Below are positions 28,663 to 37,687 of a stretch of 53,585 nt of DNA, in pieces (the first letter of the stretch is position 1; each line of letters starts with the position of its first letter). Source of the DNA: JAFGMC01 sp963540515 (GTDB taxonomy: Bacteria > Pseudomonadota > Alphaproteobacteria > Rs-D84); contig CAUTNA010000006.1 in assembly GCA_963540515.1 (NCBI GenBank), forward strand, positions 1 through 53,585. Reading direction: 5' to 3'. Below the pieces are notes generated by a model. That model did no database searches and was not told where the DNA came from. It saw only the letters and a program-made list of their open reading frames with translations. The translations under genes were made by a program, and so were the position numbers.

Positions 28663-28747
28663 GGGTATATGGCGGAATTGGTAGACGCGCTGGTTTCAGG
28701 TATCAGTGGAGAAATCCTTGGAAGTTCAACTCTTCTTATACCCACCA
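28663..28747 (+). tRNA. tRNA-Leu (CAG)
   Basis: Acceptor GGGTATA pairs with TATACCC, followed by A and an encoded CCA. The D arm GGCGGAATTGGTAGACGCG is typical of class II Leu tRNAs. The anticodon stem CTGGT/ATCAG with loop TTCAGGT gives CAG. There is a long variable arm; the length is 85 nt. Confidence 0.96.
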
Positions 28748-28775
28748 TTTAAATCAAATGTAAATTCATTGTTTT

Positions 28776-28885
28776 AAAAAAATTAGAGGTTCAAGGTCAG
28801 AGGAGAGAGAATGTAGGAGGGAGTCTGAATCCTTGAACCAGTTTGATGTTTAGAAGAACATCTAAGTCAAAATTTATCTTTTGAC
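28776..28885 (-). ncRNA. candidate small RNA with three hairpins and an anti-Shine-Dalgarno loop
   Basis: Read on the minus strand, hairpin 1 is GTCAAAA/TTTTGAC (28866-28885). Hairpin 2 is GATGTT/AACATC (28845-28862). Hairpin 3 is GGTTCAAGG/CCTTGAACC plus TCAGA/TCTGA (28788-28839). The loop of hairpin 3 is about 22 nt and C-rich, containing CTCCCTCCTAC. A seven-T run lies a few bases beyond. A promoter is at 28892-28919. The loop complements Shine-Dalgarno sequences, as in some alphaproteobacterial trans-acting RNAs. It does not carry the signatures of SRP RNA or tmRNA. Length is about 105-110 nt. The target and family are unknown. On the plus strand the same hairpin could terminate tRNA-Leu. 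Confidence 0.5.
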
Positions 28886-28891
28886 ACTTGA

Positions 28892-28919
28892 AATATAATA
28901 CATTTTTATAATTTGTCAA
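28892..28919 (-). promoter_or_regulatory. promoter for the candidate small RNA
   Basis: On the minus strand TTGACA (28914-28919) and TATATT (28892-28897) are 16 bp apart, placing the start near 28885, at the first hairpin. The -35 box is a perfect consensus. Confidence 0.5.
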
Positions 28920-28997
28920 CTATTAAATATAGAATTTATTAAAAATAATTTTTGTCTATAATTTTTTTATCATAGATATTTATATTATTAAATCTTA

Positions 28998-29714
28998 TTA
29001 TTGTAAAACTTGTTTTTGAAGTTCTATAAGCTTTGAGCAACCAAATTTTGATAACTCAAGAAGTTTGTTTAACTCAATTGCTGTAAAAGGTCGTTTTTCT
29101 CCAGTCATTTGTATTTCTATAAATTCACCTTTTTCTGAAATAACAAAATTGGCATCAATATCAGAGTTTGAATCTTCTATAAAGTCTAGGTCCAGTACAA
29201 CTTCATCTTCAAATATTCCTGCGCTTATTGCAGATACATAAGAAGATATTGGATCTTCTTTCAATTTATTTTCATCTAGTAATTTTTTTATAGCGAGTTT
29301 TAATGCAACAAAGCCTCCAGTTATGCTTGCACATCTCGTTCCTCCATCTGCTTGAATTACATCACAATCAATTGTTATAGTCCTTTTTCCTAATTTTTCC
29401 ATATCTATAACACTTCGGAGAGATCTTCCAATAAGTCTTGATATTTCGGAACTTCTGTGATCTTTAGCAAGATTTTCTCTTGTTTTGCGAATAGATACTG
29501 CCCGTGGTAACATTGAATATTCAGCACTAACCCAACCACCCGTTTTATTTTGCTGCCTTTTCCAAATTGGTTGCTGTTCTTCAATGGATGCAGTACATAA
29601 AACTTTAGTAGACCCTACTGTAATTAGGCATGATCCTTCTGCCCATTTATTTACACCTGTTTCAATTGATGTTTTTCTTATTTGATTGAATTCACGAAGT
29701 GATGGTCTTTTCAT
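28998..29714 (-). CDS. rph: ribonuclease PH
   Basis: The 238-residue phosphorolytic exonuclease trims tRNA 3' ends. Family segments are clear: MKRPSLREFNQIR, then GWVSAEYSMLPRA, the phosphate-site segment RSLRSVIDM, DCDVIQADGGTRCASITGG, and DLDFIEDSNSDIDANFVI near the end. Length is normal and no residue looks missing. It is transcribed toward the small-RNA candidate. The opposite strand upstream holds the YbhN-like gene, divergently arranged. Confidence 0.97.
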   Translation of the reverse strand: MKRPSLREFNQIRKTSIETGVNKWAEGSCLITVGSTKVLCTASIEEQQPIWKRQQNKTGGWVSAEYSMLPRAVSIRKTRENLAKDHRSSEISRLIGRSLRSVIDMEKLGKRTITIDCDVIQADGGTRCASITGGFVALKLAIKKLLDENKLKEDPISSYVSAISAGIFEDEVVLDLDFIEDSNSDIDANFVISEKGEFIEIQMTGEKRPFTAIELNKLLELSKFGCSKLIELQKQVLQ

Positions 29715-29850
29715 AATTTTAAATCCTATAAACTTTTTATATTTTCAATTTAAATCTATACCTAACTCTATTTTAAATCAATACTTTTGATGTTGATTTT
29801 TATCTTTTATAAGATACCATTTAAAAATTATAAATTTGAAGGGGCTGATT

Positions 29851-30822
29851 TTGAATATCAAAATTAAAAAATTCTTTAAGAAAGCTGTTTCTTGGTCAGG
29901 ATTGTTATTTTTTATTTTGGCTGTTGGAATGTTATACTGGCAACTTCGTAATTATTCGATTTTAGACATAGCAAGAAGTTTGTATAGAATTCCATTTAAA
30001 AATCTTGTTTTTGCATCGTTTGCATGTTTATTTGGTTATATAGTACTTTCTTGTTATGATTTCTTGGCTTTAAAGTATGTAGGTAATAAAGTTTCTTGGT
30101 GGAAATGGATGCTTGCTGGTATGATTGGTTTTGCTATCAGTAATAATGCAGGTCATGCTGTTGTAAGTGGTGGAGCTATAAGATATCGTTTATATACTCG
30201 TTGGCGGGTTCCAGCAGGTAATATCTTGAAAATGATCATATTTTCTGGGTTTACATATTTCTTAGGGGCGACTTCAATAGTTGTTTTTGGTTATTTTCTT
30301 GTTCCCCATTCTATGTTTGGTGGTATAAAAAGTATAAGTTTTGGACTCACGGGATTATTTTTATTTTGTTTAATTGGTCTTTTTACTTATTTCTTTATAA
30401 CTATTTTGTTTAAAGGTAAATCAATTAAAATTGGAAAAACTAATTTTTCTGTTCCTAAAACAAAGGTTGCATTTTTTCAAACACTTTTAGGTATGACTGA
30501 TAGTGTACTTGCTGGACTTGTTTTATATTTTTGTTTAATTCCTTTTGTAGATATCTCCTTTACTACATTTATCGGATTATTTGTAATAGCACAGACAGCA
30601 GGGGTTTTTTCACAAATTCCTGGTGGTATAGGTGTTTTTGAAAGTGTATTTTTATTTGCTCTTCCTATGGATATAAGCAGGGCAAATATTTTTGGAGCAC
30701 TTCTTGCATTTAGAATAATTTATTACGTTTTACCACTTGTTGGTGTTGGTGGGCTATTTTTCATTTATGAAAGATGGGTTCGTTCAAAGATGAAAGCTTG
30801 GTTCTCAACTCTTAAAAAATAA
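29851..30822 (+). CDS. YbhN/UPF0104 lysylphosphatidylglycerol-synthase-TM-like membrane protein
   Basis: TTG at 29851 is preferred because GAAGGGG lies six bases before it; an earlier TTG at 29836 overlaps that site. The product is about 323 residues with seven or eight hydrophobic segments. The family motifs are visible: AISNNAGHAVVSGGAIRYRLY near residue 95 and GVFSQIPGGIGVFESVFLF near 255. These match the flippase-like half of MprF without the C-terminal aminoacyltransferase half. The transported lipid is unknown. It is divergent from rph and stands alone. Confidence 0.85.
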   Translation: MNIKIKKFFKKAVSWSGLLFFILAVGMLYWQLRNYSILDIARSLYRIPFKNLVFASFACLFGYIVLSCYDFLALKYVGNKVSWWKWMLAGMIGFAISNNAGHAVVSGGAIRYRLYTRWRVPAGNILKMIIFSGFTYFLGATSIVVFGYFLVPHSMFGGIKSISFGLTGLFLFCLIGLFTYFFITILFKGKSIKIGKTNFSVPKTKVAFFQTLLGMTDSVLAGLVLYFCLIPFVDISFTTFIGLFVIAQTAGVFSQIPGGIGVFESVFLFALPMDISRANIFGALLAFRIIYYVLPLVGVGGLFFIYERWVRSKMKAWFSTLKK

Positions 30823-30943
30823 AAATATAAAAACCTTGCCTTATATGCTATCAGTTGCTAATGTATTTGTAGTGTATAAAGGTTAGAGTTTGTTTATTTC
30901 ATTTATACTAATTCGATTAGTGTTGTCTTGTATCATAATACTA

Positions 30944-30976
30944 TCTCTTGGCATGGGCGGGGTTGCCCCAAGGAGA
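30944..30976 (+). promoter_or_regulatory. GC-rich hairpin in the rne 5' leader
   Basis: TCTCTTGG (30944-30951) pairs with CCAAGGAGA (30968-30976) with one bulged G, enclosing GGC/GCC or GGGG/CCCC. It is by far the most GC-rich stretch around and lies 47 bases before the rne start. RNase E genes often control their own mRNA through leader structures, so a similar role is plausible. Confidence 0.4.
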
Positions 30977-31022
30977 CGGGTTAGTTTTTGTTTATACGCA
31001 TATAAGATAAAAGGATTGTACA

Positions 31023-32810
31023 ATGTCAAAAAAAATTTATATAGATTCAGCCCACCAGGAAGAAATAAGGGTTGTTGTTTCAGAAACTGACACAAATAGA
31101 GTTTCTGATTTTGATGTAGAAACAACAACAAAACCACAAATTAAAGGTAATATTTACTTAGCAAAAGTTATAAGAGTTGAACCATCTTTGCAGGCTGCAT
31201 TTGTGGATTATGGAGCTGGAAAAAATGGATTCTTACCATTTTCAGAAATTCATCCTGATTATTATCAAGTATCTCCTGAGCAAAAGAAAAAATTAATGGA
31301 GCTTGCCCACGCAAATATTATACAAGATGATGATGATCCAAGTGATGATGATGAAGTTGCAGAATTTGATGATCATAGTGCTGGTGAAGATAATATTGAA
31401 TTTATAAAAAGATCTAAAGAATTTAAAATTCAAGATGTTATAAAACCAAAACAAATATTATTAATTCAAAGTGTTAAAGAAGAAAGAGGTCAAAAAGGTG
31501 CCTCTATGACAACATATTTATCATTAGCTGGACGTTTTGCAGTACTGATGCCAAATTCTCGTAAAAGAAATTCTTATGGTATATCAAAAAAAATATCAGA
31601 TAGAGATGAAAGAACAAGGCTTAGAGAAATATTACATAATTTAAATATTCCTGTTGGAATGACTGTTGTTCTGCGTACTGCTTCTCTTAATGCTTCAAGT
31701 CAAGATATATCAAAAGATTATGATTACTTAGTTGAACTTTGGAATAATATTCGTAAAACAACACTTGAGTCTGTTGCACCGGTCATAATTCATGCAGAAG
31801 ATTCATTATTGCGCAGAGTTATAAGAGATTTTATTACTGATAAATCAGATTCTTTGATTATTCAAGGTGAAGAGGCTTTTGATATTGCAAAATCTACTTT
31901 TCAACAAATGTATGGAAAGGCACCAAGAAAGCAAATTGAGTTATATAAAGATACGACAGTTCCACTTTTTGTTAAATATGGAATAGAAAAGCAGCTTGAA
32001 GGTTTGCATGGTCCTTATGTTAATTTACCATCTGGTGGATCAATTGTTATAAATCAAACTGAGGCTATGGTTACAATTGATGTTAATTCATCGCGTGCTA
32101 TAAAAGAAAAAGATATTGAATTAACAGCGTTAAATACTAATTTAGAGGCTGCAGAAGAAATAGCACTTCAATTAAAATTAAGAGATTTGGCAGGTATTAT
32201 TGCAATTGATTTTATTGATATGGAAGATGAAAGAAATAATCGAAAGCTTGAATTAAAAATGCGTGAAGTTATGCGCCATGATCGCGCAAGAACACAAGTT
32301 ACAAAAATTAATGCTTTTGGAGTACTTATGCTTTCAAGGCAAAGATTAAGAAGTAGTTTTATAGAATCTTCTTATCTGCCTTGTCCTCATTGTATGGGAT
32401 CTGGTGTTGTTCCAAGTATTCAAACATCATCTATTATTTTATTTAGACATCTTCAAGAAAAATTACTTGCTAAGAATGCAGAAAAAATAATAATGACAGT
32501 ACCAACTGACATAGCTATTTATATTTTAAATCATAAAAAATTAGAACTATCTCAAATGGAACAAGATTTTAATACAGAAATTGTAATAGTTGGAGATGAT
32601 AGTCTTCTTAATATTGAACAATACTCAATTCAAAGAGTTTCTCCTGATACTAAGACAGATGAAGTACTAAATGCTTATCAACCTTCAAGTGATATCAAGA
32701 AGAAAAATCTTGTACATATAGATGCTAAGAAAACTACAATTTCAACATCAAGGACAAAAAAGTCAAAGAAAAGTAAACAAAAAAGTTTATGGAAAAGGAT
32801 AGTTGGATAA
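31023..32810 (+). CDS. rne: ribonuclease E/G
   Basis: This endonuclease starts mRNA decay and matures rRNA and tRNA. The S1 domain (GNIYLAKVIRVEPSLQAAFVDYG) is near residue 40 and carries an acidic insertion at about 97-125. Catalytic aspartates are in TIDVNS (about 352) and IAIDFIDM (about 397). The Zn-link CPHCMGSG is at about 453. At 595 residues it lacks the long scaffold of E. coli RNase E and ends in a Lys/Ser-rich basic tail. AAAGGA fixes the ATG. recG starts three bases after the stop. Confidence 0.95.
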   Translation: MSKKIYIDSAHQEEIRVVVSETDTNRVSDFDVETTTKPQIKGNIYLAKVIRVEPSLQAAFVDYGAGKNGFLPFSEIHPDYYQVSPEQKKKLMELAHANIIQDDDDPSDDDEVAEFDDHSAGEDNIEFIKRSKEFKIQDVIKPKQILLIQSVKEERGQKGASMTTYLSLAGRFAVLMPNSRKRNSYGISKKISDRDERTRLREILHNLNIPVGMTVVLRTASLNASSQDISKDYDYLVELWNNIRKTTLESVAPVIIHAEDSLLRRVIRDFITDKSDSLIIQGEEAFDIAKSTFQQMYGKAPRKQIELYKDTTVPLFVKYGIEKQLEGLHGPYVNLPSGGSIVINQTEAMVTIDVNSSRAIKEKDIELTALNTNLEAAEEIALQLKLRDLAGIIAIDFIDMEDERNNRKLELKMREVMRHDRARTQVTKINAFGVLMLSRQRLRSSFIESSYLPCPHCMGSGVVPSIQTSSIILFRHLQEKLLAKNAEKIIMTVPTDIAIYILNHKKLELSQMEQDFNTEIVIVGDDSLLNIEQYSIQRVSPDTKTDEVLNAYQPSSDIKKKNLVHIDAKKTTISTSRTKKSKKSKQKSLWKRIVG

Positions 32811-32813
32811 CTT

Positions 32814-34862
32814 GTGAAAAAAGATTTATATAATTTTTTAAACAAGGATATAAGTTTTGTAAAAGGTGTTGGAAATATTCTAGGTGCAAAACTTGCAAAT
32901 TTGTTTGGTGGGGCAAGGGTATTAGACTTTTTGCTACATTGTCCCACAAATGTATATAAAAGAAATTTTGTAAATGATTTATTTTGTGTAAAAGAAGGAG
33001 AACTGATAACTATTGAACTTTCTGTGATATCTCATAATATTCCAGAGAATAAATTTTACTTATATTCTAAAAAAAAAATACCCATAAAATTTATCTGTCA
33101 AGATATACAAAAAAATAAAATAGAAATAATATTTTATAATTCTAAATTTCTCGATTACTTTCAAAAAAAAATGCCAATAGGTGGAAGTGTTATCATTAGT
33201 GGTAAAATTAGTACATCTGGTAAGCAATTATCAATAGTACATCCTGATTTTATTGAAACTATAAGTTCTGCTGTGAAAATTCCAGAATATCAGATTGTTT
33301 ATCCGTCATCTGCTGGAATATCTCAAAAAAGTTTAATTAGTCTGCGAAATCAGATTTTTGAAAGTCTTGATACTTTAGAAATAGATGAGGAGTTAAAAGA
33401 TTTTTTTTATTGTTTAAAGAAAATTCATTTTGCAGAGGATTTGCAGGATTTATCTCCAAACTCTGAATGTATGGAAAAATTAGCATATTTTGAACTATTA
33501 TCAAATCAAATAGCAATAAATATGACAAGAAAAAAAAGACAATCAACAAAAGCAATAGAAAGAATTAAGAAATATAATTTACTTGAAAAATTATATTCTT
33601 TATTACCATTTGAATTAACAGAGAAACAAAAAAATGCTGTTTCTGATATTATACAAGATATGAATAAAAATATTCCTATGTCAAGACTTATTCAAGGAGA
33701 TGTAGGTAGTGGTAAAACAGTAATTGCTTTAATTGCTACTGTTTATAATACTGAATTTAATGGTCAAAGTGTTTTAATGGCTCCAACTGACGCATTAGCT
33801 CTTCAACATTATGAAAAAATAAAACCTTTATTTGATAAGTTAGGAATTGTTTGTGATTTATTAACAGGTAGAGATAAAGGAAAGAAAAGATACGAAAAAT
33901 TAATTTCTATAAAATCTGGTAGAACAAAATTAATTATTGGTACTCATAGTGTTTTTTCAACAGATGTTATATATAAAGATCTAAGTTTAGTAATTGTAGA
34001 TGAACAACATAGATTTGGTGTAAGTCAAAGACAAGATATTTTAAATAAAGGAACTTCTTGTCACTTTTTATCTCTTTCTGCAACTCCAATTCCAAGAACC
34101 TTGTCTATGACATTTTACGGAGATATGGATATTTCTATTATAAATGAAAAACCAAAAGGAAGGCTTCCAATAATTACAACTAAGTTATCAATTACTAAAT
34201 TAGATAACTTAATAATAAAACTTAAAAAACAGATAGAAAATAAAGAAAAAGTTTTTTGGATTTGTCCACTTGTTGAAGAATCAGAAATTTATGATTTTAC
34301 AGATGTTCAAACAAGATTTAATTATTTAAAAAGATATTTTAAAAATATTGGTATAATTCATGGTAAGCTGGATTCTAATTCTAAAGATAAAATAATTACA
34401 GATTTTAGAGATTCTAAATTAGATATTTTAGTTGCAACTTCTGTTATAGAAGTTGGTATAGATGTTCCAGATGCATCAATCATAATAATAGAAAATGCTG
34501 AGAGATTTGGGTTATCTGCTCTTCATCAATTACGTGGAAGAGTTGGAAGAGGAGATAAACAATCTTTTTGTATTTTACTTTATGGAAAAAATATATCGGA
34601 TAATGGACAAAAAAGATTAGATATTTTATGTGATACAAATGATGGTTTTGCCATAGCTGAAAAAGATTTAATGATGCGAGGAGTTGGAAATTTGCTTGGA
34701 ACAAGACAGAGTGGTTGGTTAAAATATCATTTTGTTGATTATCGTGAGCATCACAATATTTTTAAAAAAGCAATTGAAGATTCAAAACAAGTAAAAGAAG
34801 TTTCAGAAAGGGATAGAGATTTAAGGTTTTTATTTGGAAATAATTTAGGATTTGGATTGTAG
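32814..34862 (+). CDS. recG: ATP-dependent DNA helicase RecG
   Basis: RecG remodels stalled forks and branched DNA. The N-terminal wedge domain includes HPDFIETISSAVKIPEYQIVYP. The helicase core has GDVGSGKTVIAL (about residue 296), the DEQHRFGVSQR box (about 395), LSATPIPRTL and the C-terminal QLRGRVGRG. The TRQSG segment near the end matches RecG. Length 682 is normal. GTG start, three bases after rne. The next gene begins four bases after its stop, suggesting one operon rne-recG-M48 protease. Confidence 0.96.
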   Translation: MKKDLYNFLNKDISFVKGVGNILGAKLANLFGGARVLDFLLHCPTNVYKRNFVNDLFCVKEGELITIELSVISHNIPENKFYLYSKKKIPIKFICQDIQKNKIEIIFYNSKFLDYFQKKMPIGGSVIISGKISTSGKQLSIVHPDFIETISSAVKIPEYQIVYPSSAGISQKSLISLRNQIFESLDTLEIDEELKDFFYCLKKIHFAEDLQDLSPNSECMEKLAYFELLSNQIAINMTRKKRQSTKAIERIKKYNLLEKLYSLLPFELTEKQKNAVSDIIQDMNKNIPMSRLIQGDVGSGKTVIALIATVYNTEFNGQSVLMAPTDALALQHYEKIKPLFDKLGIVCDLLTGRDKGKKRYEKLISIKSGRTKLIIGTHSVFSTDVIYKDLSLVIVDEQHRFGVSQRQDILNKGTSCHFLSLSATPIPRTLSMTFYGDMDISIINEKPKGRLPIITTKLSITKLDNLIIKLKKQIENKEKVFWICPLVEESEIYDFTDVQTRFNYLKRYFKNIGIIHGKLDSNSKDKIITDFRDSKLDILVATSVIEVGIDVPDASIIIIENAERFGLSALHQLRGRVGRGDKQSFCILLYGKNISDNGQKRLDILCDTNDGFAIAEKDLMMRGVGNLLGTRQSGWLKYHFVDYREHHNIFKKAIEDSKQVKEVSERDRDLRFLFGNNLGFGL

Positions 34863-34866
34863 AAAT

Positions 34867-36144
34867 ATGAAATTTATACTTAGAATTTTGTTTGTTTTTT
34901 TTATCTGTATTTCAAATTCTTTTGCTTTAACACTTATAAATGATACAGAGATAGAAAATTTTTTATATGAAATAGTAAAACCTTTATCAGATAGTGCAAA
35001 TATAAAAAATTTAAAAATAAATATAGTAAATGATGATTCTTTTAATGCTTTTGTATCTGGTGGAAATATTGTTTTCATAAATTCTGGATTATTAGTTGAT
35101 ATAGATGATATTAATTCTTTACAAGCTGTAATTGCTCACGAGTTAGGACATTATTTAGGAGGACACTTAATTCAACTATCAGAGAAAATGAAAAAAGAAA
35201 TGTATAAATCTATAATTATACAATCTCTTGGAATTGGATTACTTGCAACAGGAAATGGTAATTTGGGGACTGGTCTTATTGCAGGAGGTGGAGGAGTTGG
35301 TAAACAGGGACTGCTTTCTTTTTCAAGAGATGAAGAAAGGTTAGCAGATGATTTAGGTGTTGATTTAATGCAAAAATCAAATTTAAATCCAAAAGGTTTT
35401 GTTAAAGTTTTTACATCAATGCAAAATAAGTCTTTTGTTATTGAATCTAAAATAAGTCCGGTAAATATAAACCATCCATTAACTTCAGAAAGATTAAAAA
35501 ATATAAAAGATAAAATATCTAAGTTGTCTTCTAAGAAATATAAAAAATTTGATGATAGAAAACTGAAATTTGTTAAGGCTAAATTAATTGGTTATTTGAA
35601 AGATTCTAAATCTGTTAAAATTTTATATCCTGAAAACAAAAAAGATCTTTATTCTCTTTACGCAAATTCAATAAGTAATATGAAATCAGGAAATTTAAAA
35701 ATTGCAAAGAAACAAATTGATACTTTAATAGAAAAAGATAAAAATAATCCATTTTTTTATGAAATTTTAGGAGAGATAGAATACAAAAGGGGACATTTTG
35801 ATAAAAGTATAGAGGCTTATGAAAAAACTTTATTAAAGGTTTCTAATCCTTCACAAATTCAAACTGCACTTGCTATTGTTTTATCAGAATATAATAGAAA
35901 AGGGGATAAAGATTATGCTATTTCTCTTTGTAAAAAATCTTTATTAAAAGAACCTTTTGCTCTTACTTATTTTATTTTAGCTAAGTTATATAATGATGAA
36001 AGATCTAATTGGGCATTTGCAGAGTATTATAATTTGTTGCATGATAAAGAAAAAACTAAATTTTATGCAAAAAAAGCAATAGATAAACTTCCAAAAAAAA
36101 CTCCTGAATACATAAAATCAAAAGATTTACTAGATAACAATTAA
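34867..36144 (+). CDS. bepA: periplasmic M48 metalloprotease, BepA-like, with TPR repeats
   Basis: The ATG at 34867 is chosen because a signal peptide follows directly (MKFILRILFVFFICISNSFA). The M48 motif AHELGHYLGGH is near residue 91 and the third ligand is in SRDEERLADDLG. A Gly-rich loop (TGNGNLGTGLIAGGGGVG) lies between. From about residue 275 the chain is helical with tetratricopeptide character (FFYEILGEIEYKRGHFDKSIEAYEKTL). This is the arrangement of BepA (YfgC), which helps assemble or degrade LptD and other outer-membrane proteins. It closes the rne-recG cluster. Confidence 0.88.
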   Translation: MKFILRILFVFFICISNSFALTLINDTEIENFLYEIVKPLSDSANIKNLKINIVNDDSFNAFVSGGNIVFINSGLLVDIDDINSLQAVIAHELGHYLGGHLIQLSEKMKKEMYKSIIIQSLGIGLLATGNGNLGTGLIAGGGGVGKQGLLSFSRDEERLADDLGVDLMQKSNLNPKGFVKVFTSMQNKSFVIESKISPVNINHPLTSERLKNIKDKISKLSSKKYKKFDDRKLKFVKAKLIGYLKDSKSVKILYPENKKDLYSLYANSISNMKSGNLKIAKKQIDTLIEKDKNNPFFYEILGEIEYKRGHFDKSIEAYEKTLLKVSNPSQIQTALAIVLSEYNRKGDKDYAISLCKKSLLKEPFALTYFILAKLYNDERSNWAFAEYYNLLHDKEKTKFYAKKAIDKLPKKTPEYIKSKDLLDNN

Positions 36145-36155
36145 TATAAAAAAAC

Positions 36156-36231
36156 TGGTGCCGGTTGTCGGACTTGAACCAACGACCCTCTGATTACAAA
36201 TCAGATGCTCTACCAGCTGAGCTAAACCGGC
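36156..36231 (-). tRNA. tRNA-Thr (TGT)
   Basis: On the minus strand GCCGGTT pairs with AACCGGC, then A and an encoded CCA. The anticodon stem TCTGA/TCAGA has loop TTTGTAA, giving TGT. Length 76 nt with standard D and T arms. Confidence 0.97.
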
Positions 36232-36345
36232 CGAATGAAAGTAAAGTGATTATAATTATAAAAAAATAAAATTTCAAGTTTATTTAAATTAATTCTTGAA
36301 TTTTTTTTTAGTTTTATAAGAATAGGTTTATAAAAGGTAAAAGAA

Positions 36346-37593
36346 TTGATAAAAAAGCCAGAATTATTATGTCCAGGTGGTACATTAGAGAGTATAGAGG
36401 AGGGGTTAATATATGGAGCGGATTCGGTATATATAGGTTTACCATCATATTCTATGCGTTCTCGTAGTAAGATAAGCATTGAAGAAATAGCAGAAGGAAT
36501 AACTATTGCACATTCAAAGAACAAAAAAGTCTACATCGCTTTCAACATCTTCGCTAAAGATCAAGACTTCATCAATTTCGACTCCGTCGCTAAAACTATC
36601 AATTCCCTTAACCCAGATGCCTTAATCATTGCAGACCCAGGAGTCTTTACTTTCTTCAAAAATAAACTCCCTAATATCCCTCTGCATATCTCTACTCAAG
36701 CTAATATCTGCTCTTCTCATTCCGTTAAATTCTGGCAAAATCTCGGTGCTTCCCTTTGTGTTCTATCTAGAGAAACTTCTCATAAAGATTTTATTCAAAT
36801 CCGTAAAAATTGCCCAGATATTAAACTAGAAATCTTTATTCACGGCTCTATGTGTATGGCTTATTCAGGTAGATGTCTTATCTCTAACTTCATCTCAGCC
36901 AGATCCCCTAACCGTGGCGCTTGCTCTCAACCTTGCCGTTTTAACTACCTCTCTTCCTCAATAACTTCTGATAACGGTAATCAACTCTTCTTAGAACAAG
37001 ATAATCTCGGATCTTATATCCTTAACTCTAAAGACCTTTGCCTTATGCCCGTTCTCGACCAAGTACTCGCCGCAAATCCTGATTCCCTCAAAATCGAAGG
37101 TAGAAATCGCTCAGAATATTATGTCGGTTCTGTAGTCCGTGCTTACCGCCTTGCTATAGATGCTTATTTCTCTAACCCAGATACCTTTAACCCAGAACCT
37201 TTCCAACAAGAACTTAATGTCCTAGAATCCCGCGGTTATACTACCGCTTTCTTCAATGGTGTCCTAGATCATAATGCTCATAATTTTGATTCTTCTAGAT
37301 CAAAATCTTCTCATCAAGTCGCAGGTCTAATCAGAAATATTAACTCTCATTCTGTCATCTTTGAACTTAGAAACGAAATTATACAAGGTGATACGCTTTT
37401 CTTCATCCTACCTAATAGACTCGAAAAAGTCCAAGTCAAACTAGATAAAATAATCAATGCTAAAAATAACCAAGTCGTTCCTAAACTCTCAGCAGGGCAA
37501 TCTAATTCTATTTCTATCCCACTCGAGCGCTTCGATAAAAAAGTTTTACCTCTTCTATCAAACCTTATCCTAGCATATAAAAAAATCTCTTAA
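36346..37593 (+). CDS. trhP: U32-family protein, probable tRNA uridine hydroxylase TrhP (YegQ-like)
   Basis: TTG start with AAAAGG seven bases upstream; 415 residues. The U32 signature EIFIHGSMCMAYSGRC... SPNRGACSQPCRFNY (about residues 163-203) holds Cys expected to bind an Fe-S cluster. DSLKIEGRNRSEYYVG matches the second family block, and a short C-terminal domain follows. Size and layout fit TrhP, which makes 5-hydroxyuridine at tRNA position 34, better than UbiU or RlhA. Codon use is odd: the first 60 codons end mostly in A or T like the rest of the window, but from about 36529 to the stop many codons end in C. That suggests a recombined or imported 3' part next to the island. Confidence 0.85.
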   Translation: MIKKPELLCPGGTLESIEEGLIYGADSVYIGLPSYSMRSRSKISIEEIAEGITIAHSKNKKVYIAFNIFAKDQDFINFDSVAKTINSLNPDALIIADPGVFTFFKNKLPNIPLHISTQANICSSHSVKFWQNLGASLCVLSRETSHKDFIQIRKNCPDIKLEIFIHGSMCMAYSGRCLISNFISARSPNRGACSQPCRFNYLSSSITSDNGNQLFLEQDNLGSYILNSKDLCLMPVLDQVLAANPDSLKIEGRNRSEYYVGSVVRAYRLAIDAYFSNPDTFNPEPFQQELNVLESRGYTTAFFNGVLDHNAHNFDSSRSKSSHQVAGLIRNINSHSVIFELRNEIIQGDTLFFILPNRLEKVQVKLDKIINAKNNQVVPKLSAGQSNSISIPLERFDKKVLPLLSNLILAYKKIS

Positions 37594-37600
37594 CTCTTTC

Positions 37601-37669
37601 TCCTTAGATGTTGACTCTTTTAAAGAAAATTTAGAAATACTACATTTGCATTTTTTAAAGAGTTATTAA
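37601..37669 (+). pseudogene. toxin-tail remnant (LDVD...HFL type)
   Basis: A short open stretch directly after the U32 gene codes for SLDVDSFKENLEILHLHFLK and then stops. It resembles the remnant at 40420-40554 (IVFLDVDLSKDNIEIVYFHF) in frame and spacing. It has no start or ribosome site. It marks the left end of the toxin-remnant island. Confidence 0.45.
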
Positions 37670-37687
37670 ATAACTTTATTTAAAGTT

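Noticed and set aside
28776..28885. SRP RNA, 6S RNA or tmRNA
   Set aside because: The GGAAG apical loop and GCAGCC of SRP RNA are absent, no tRNA-like end exists, and the three-hairpin layout does not fit 6S RNA.
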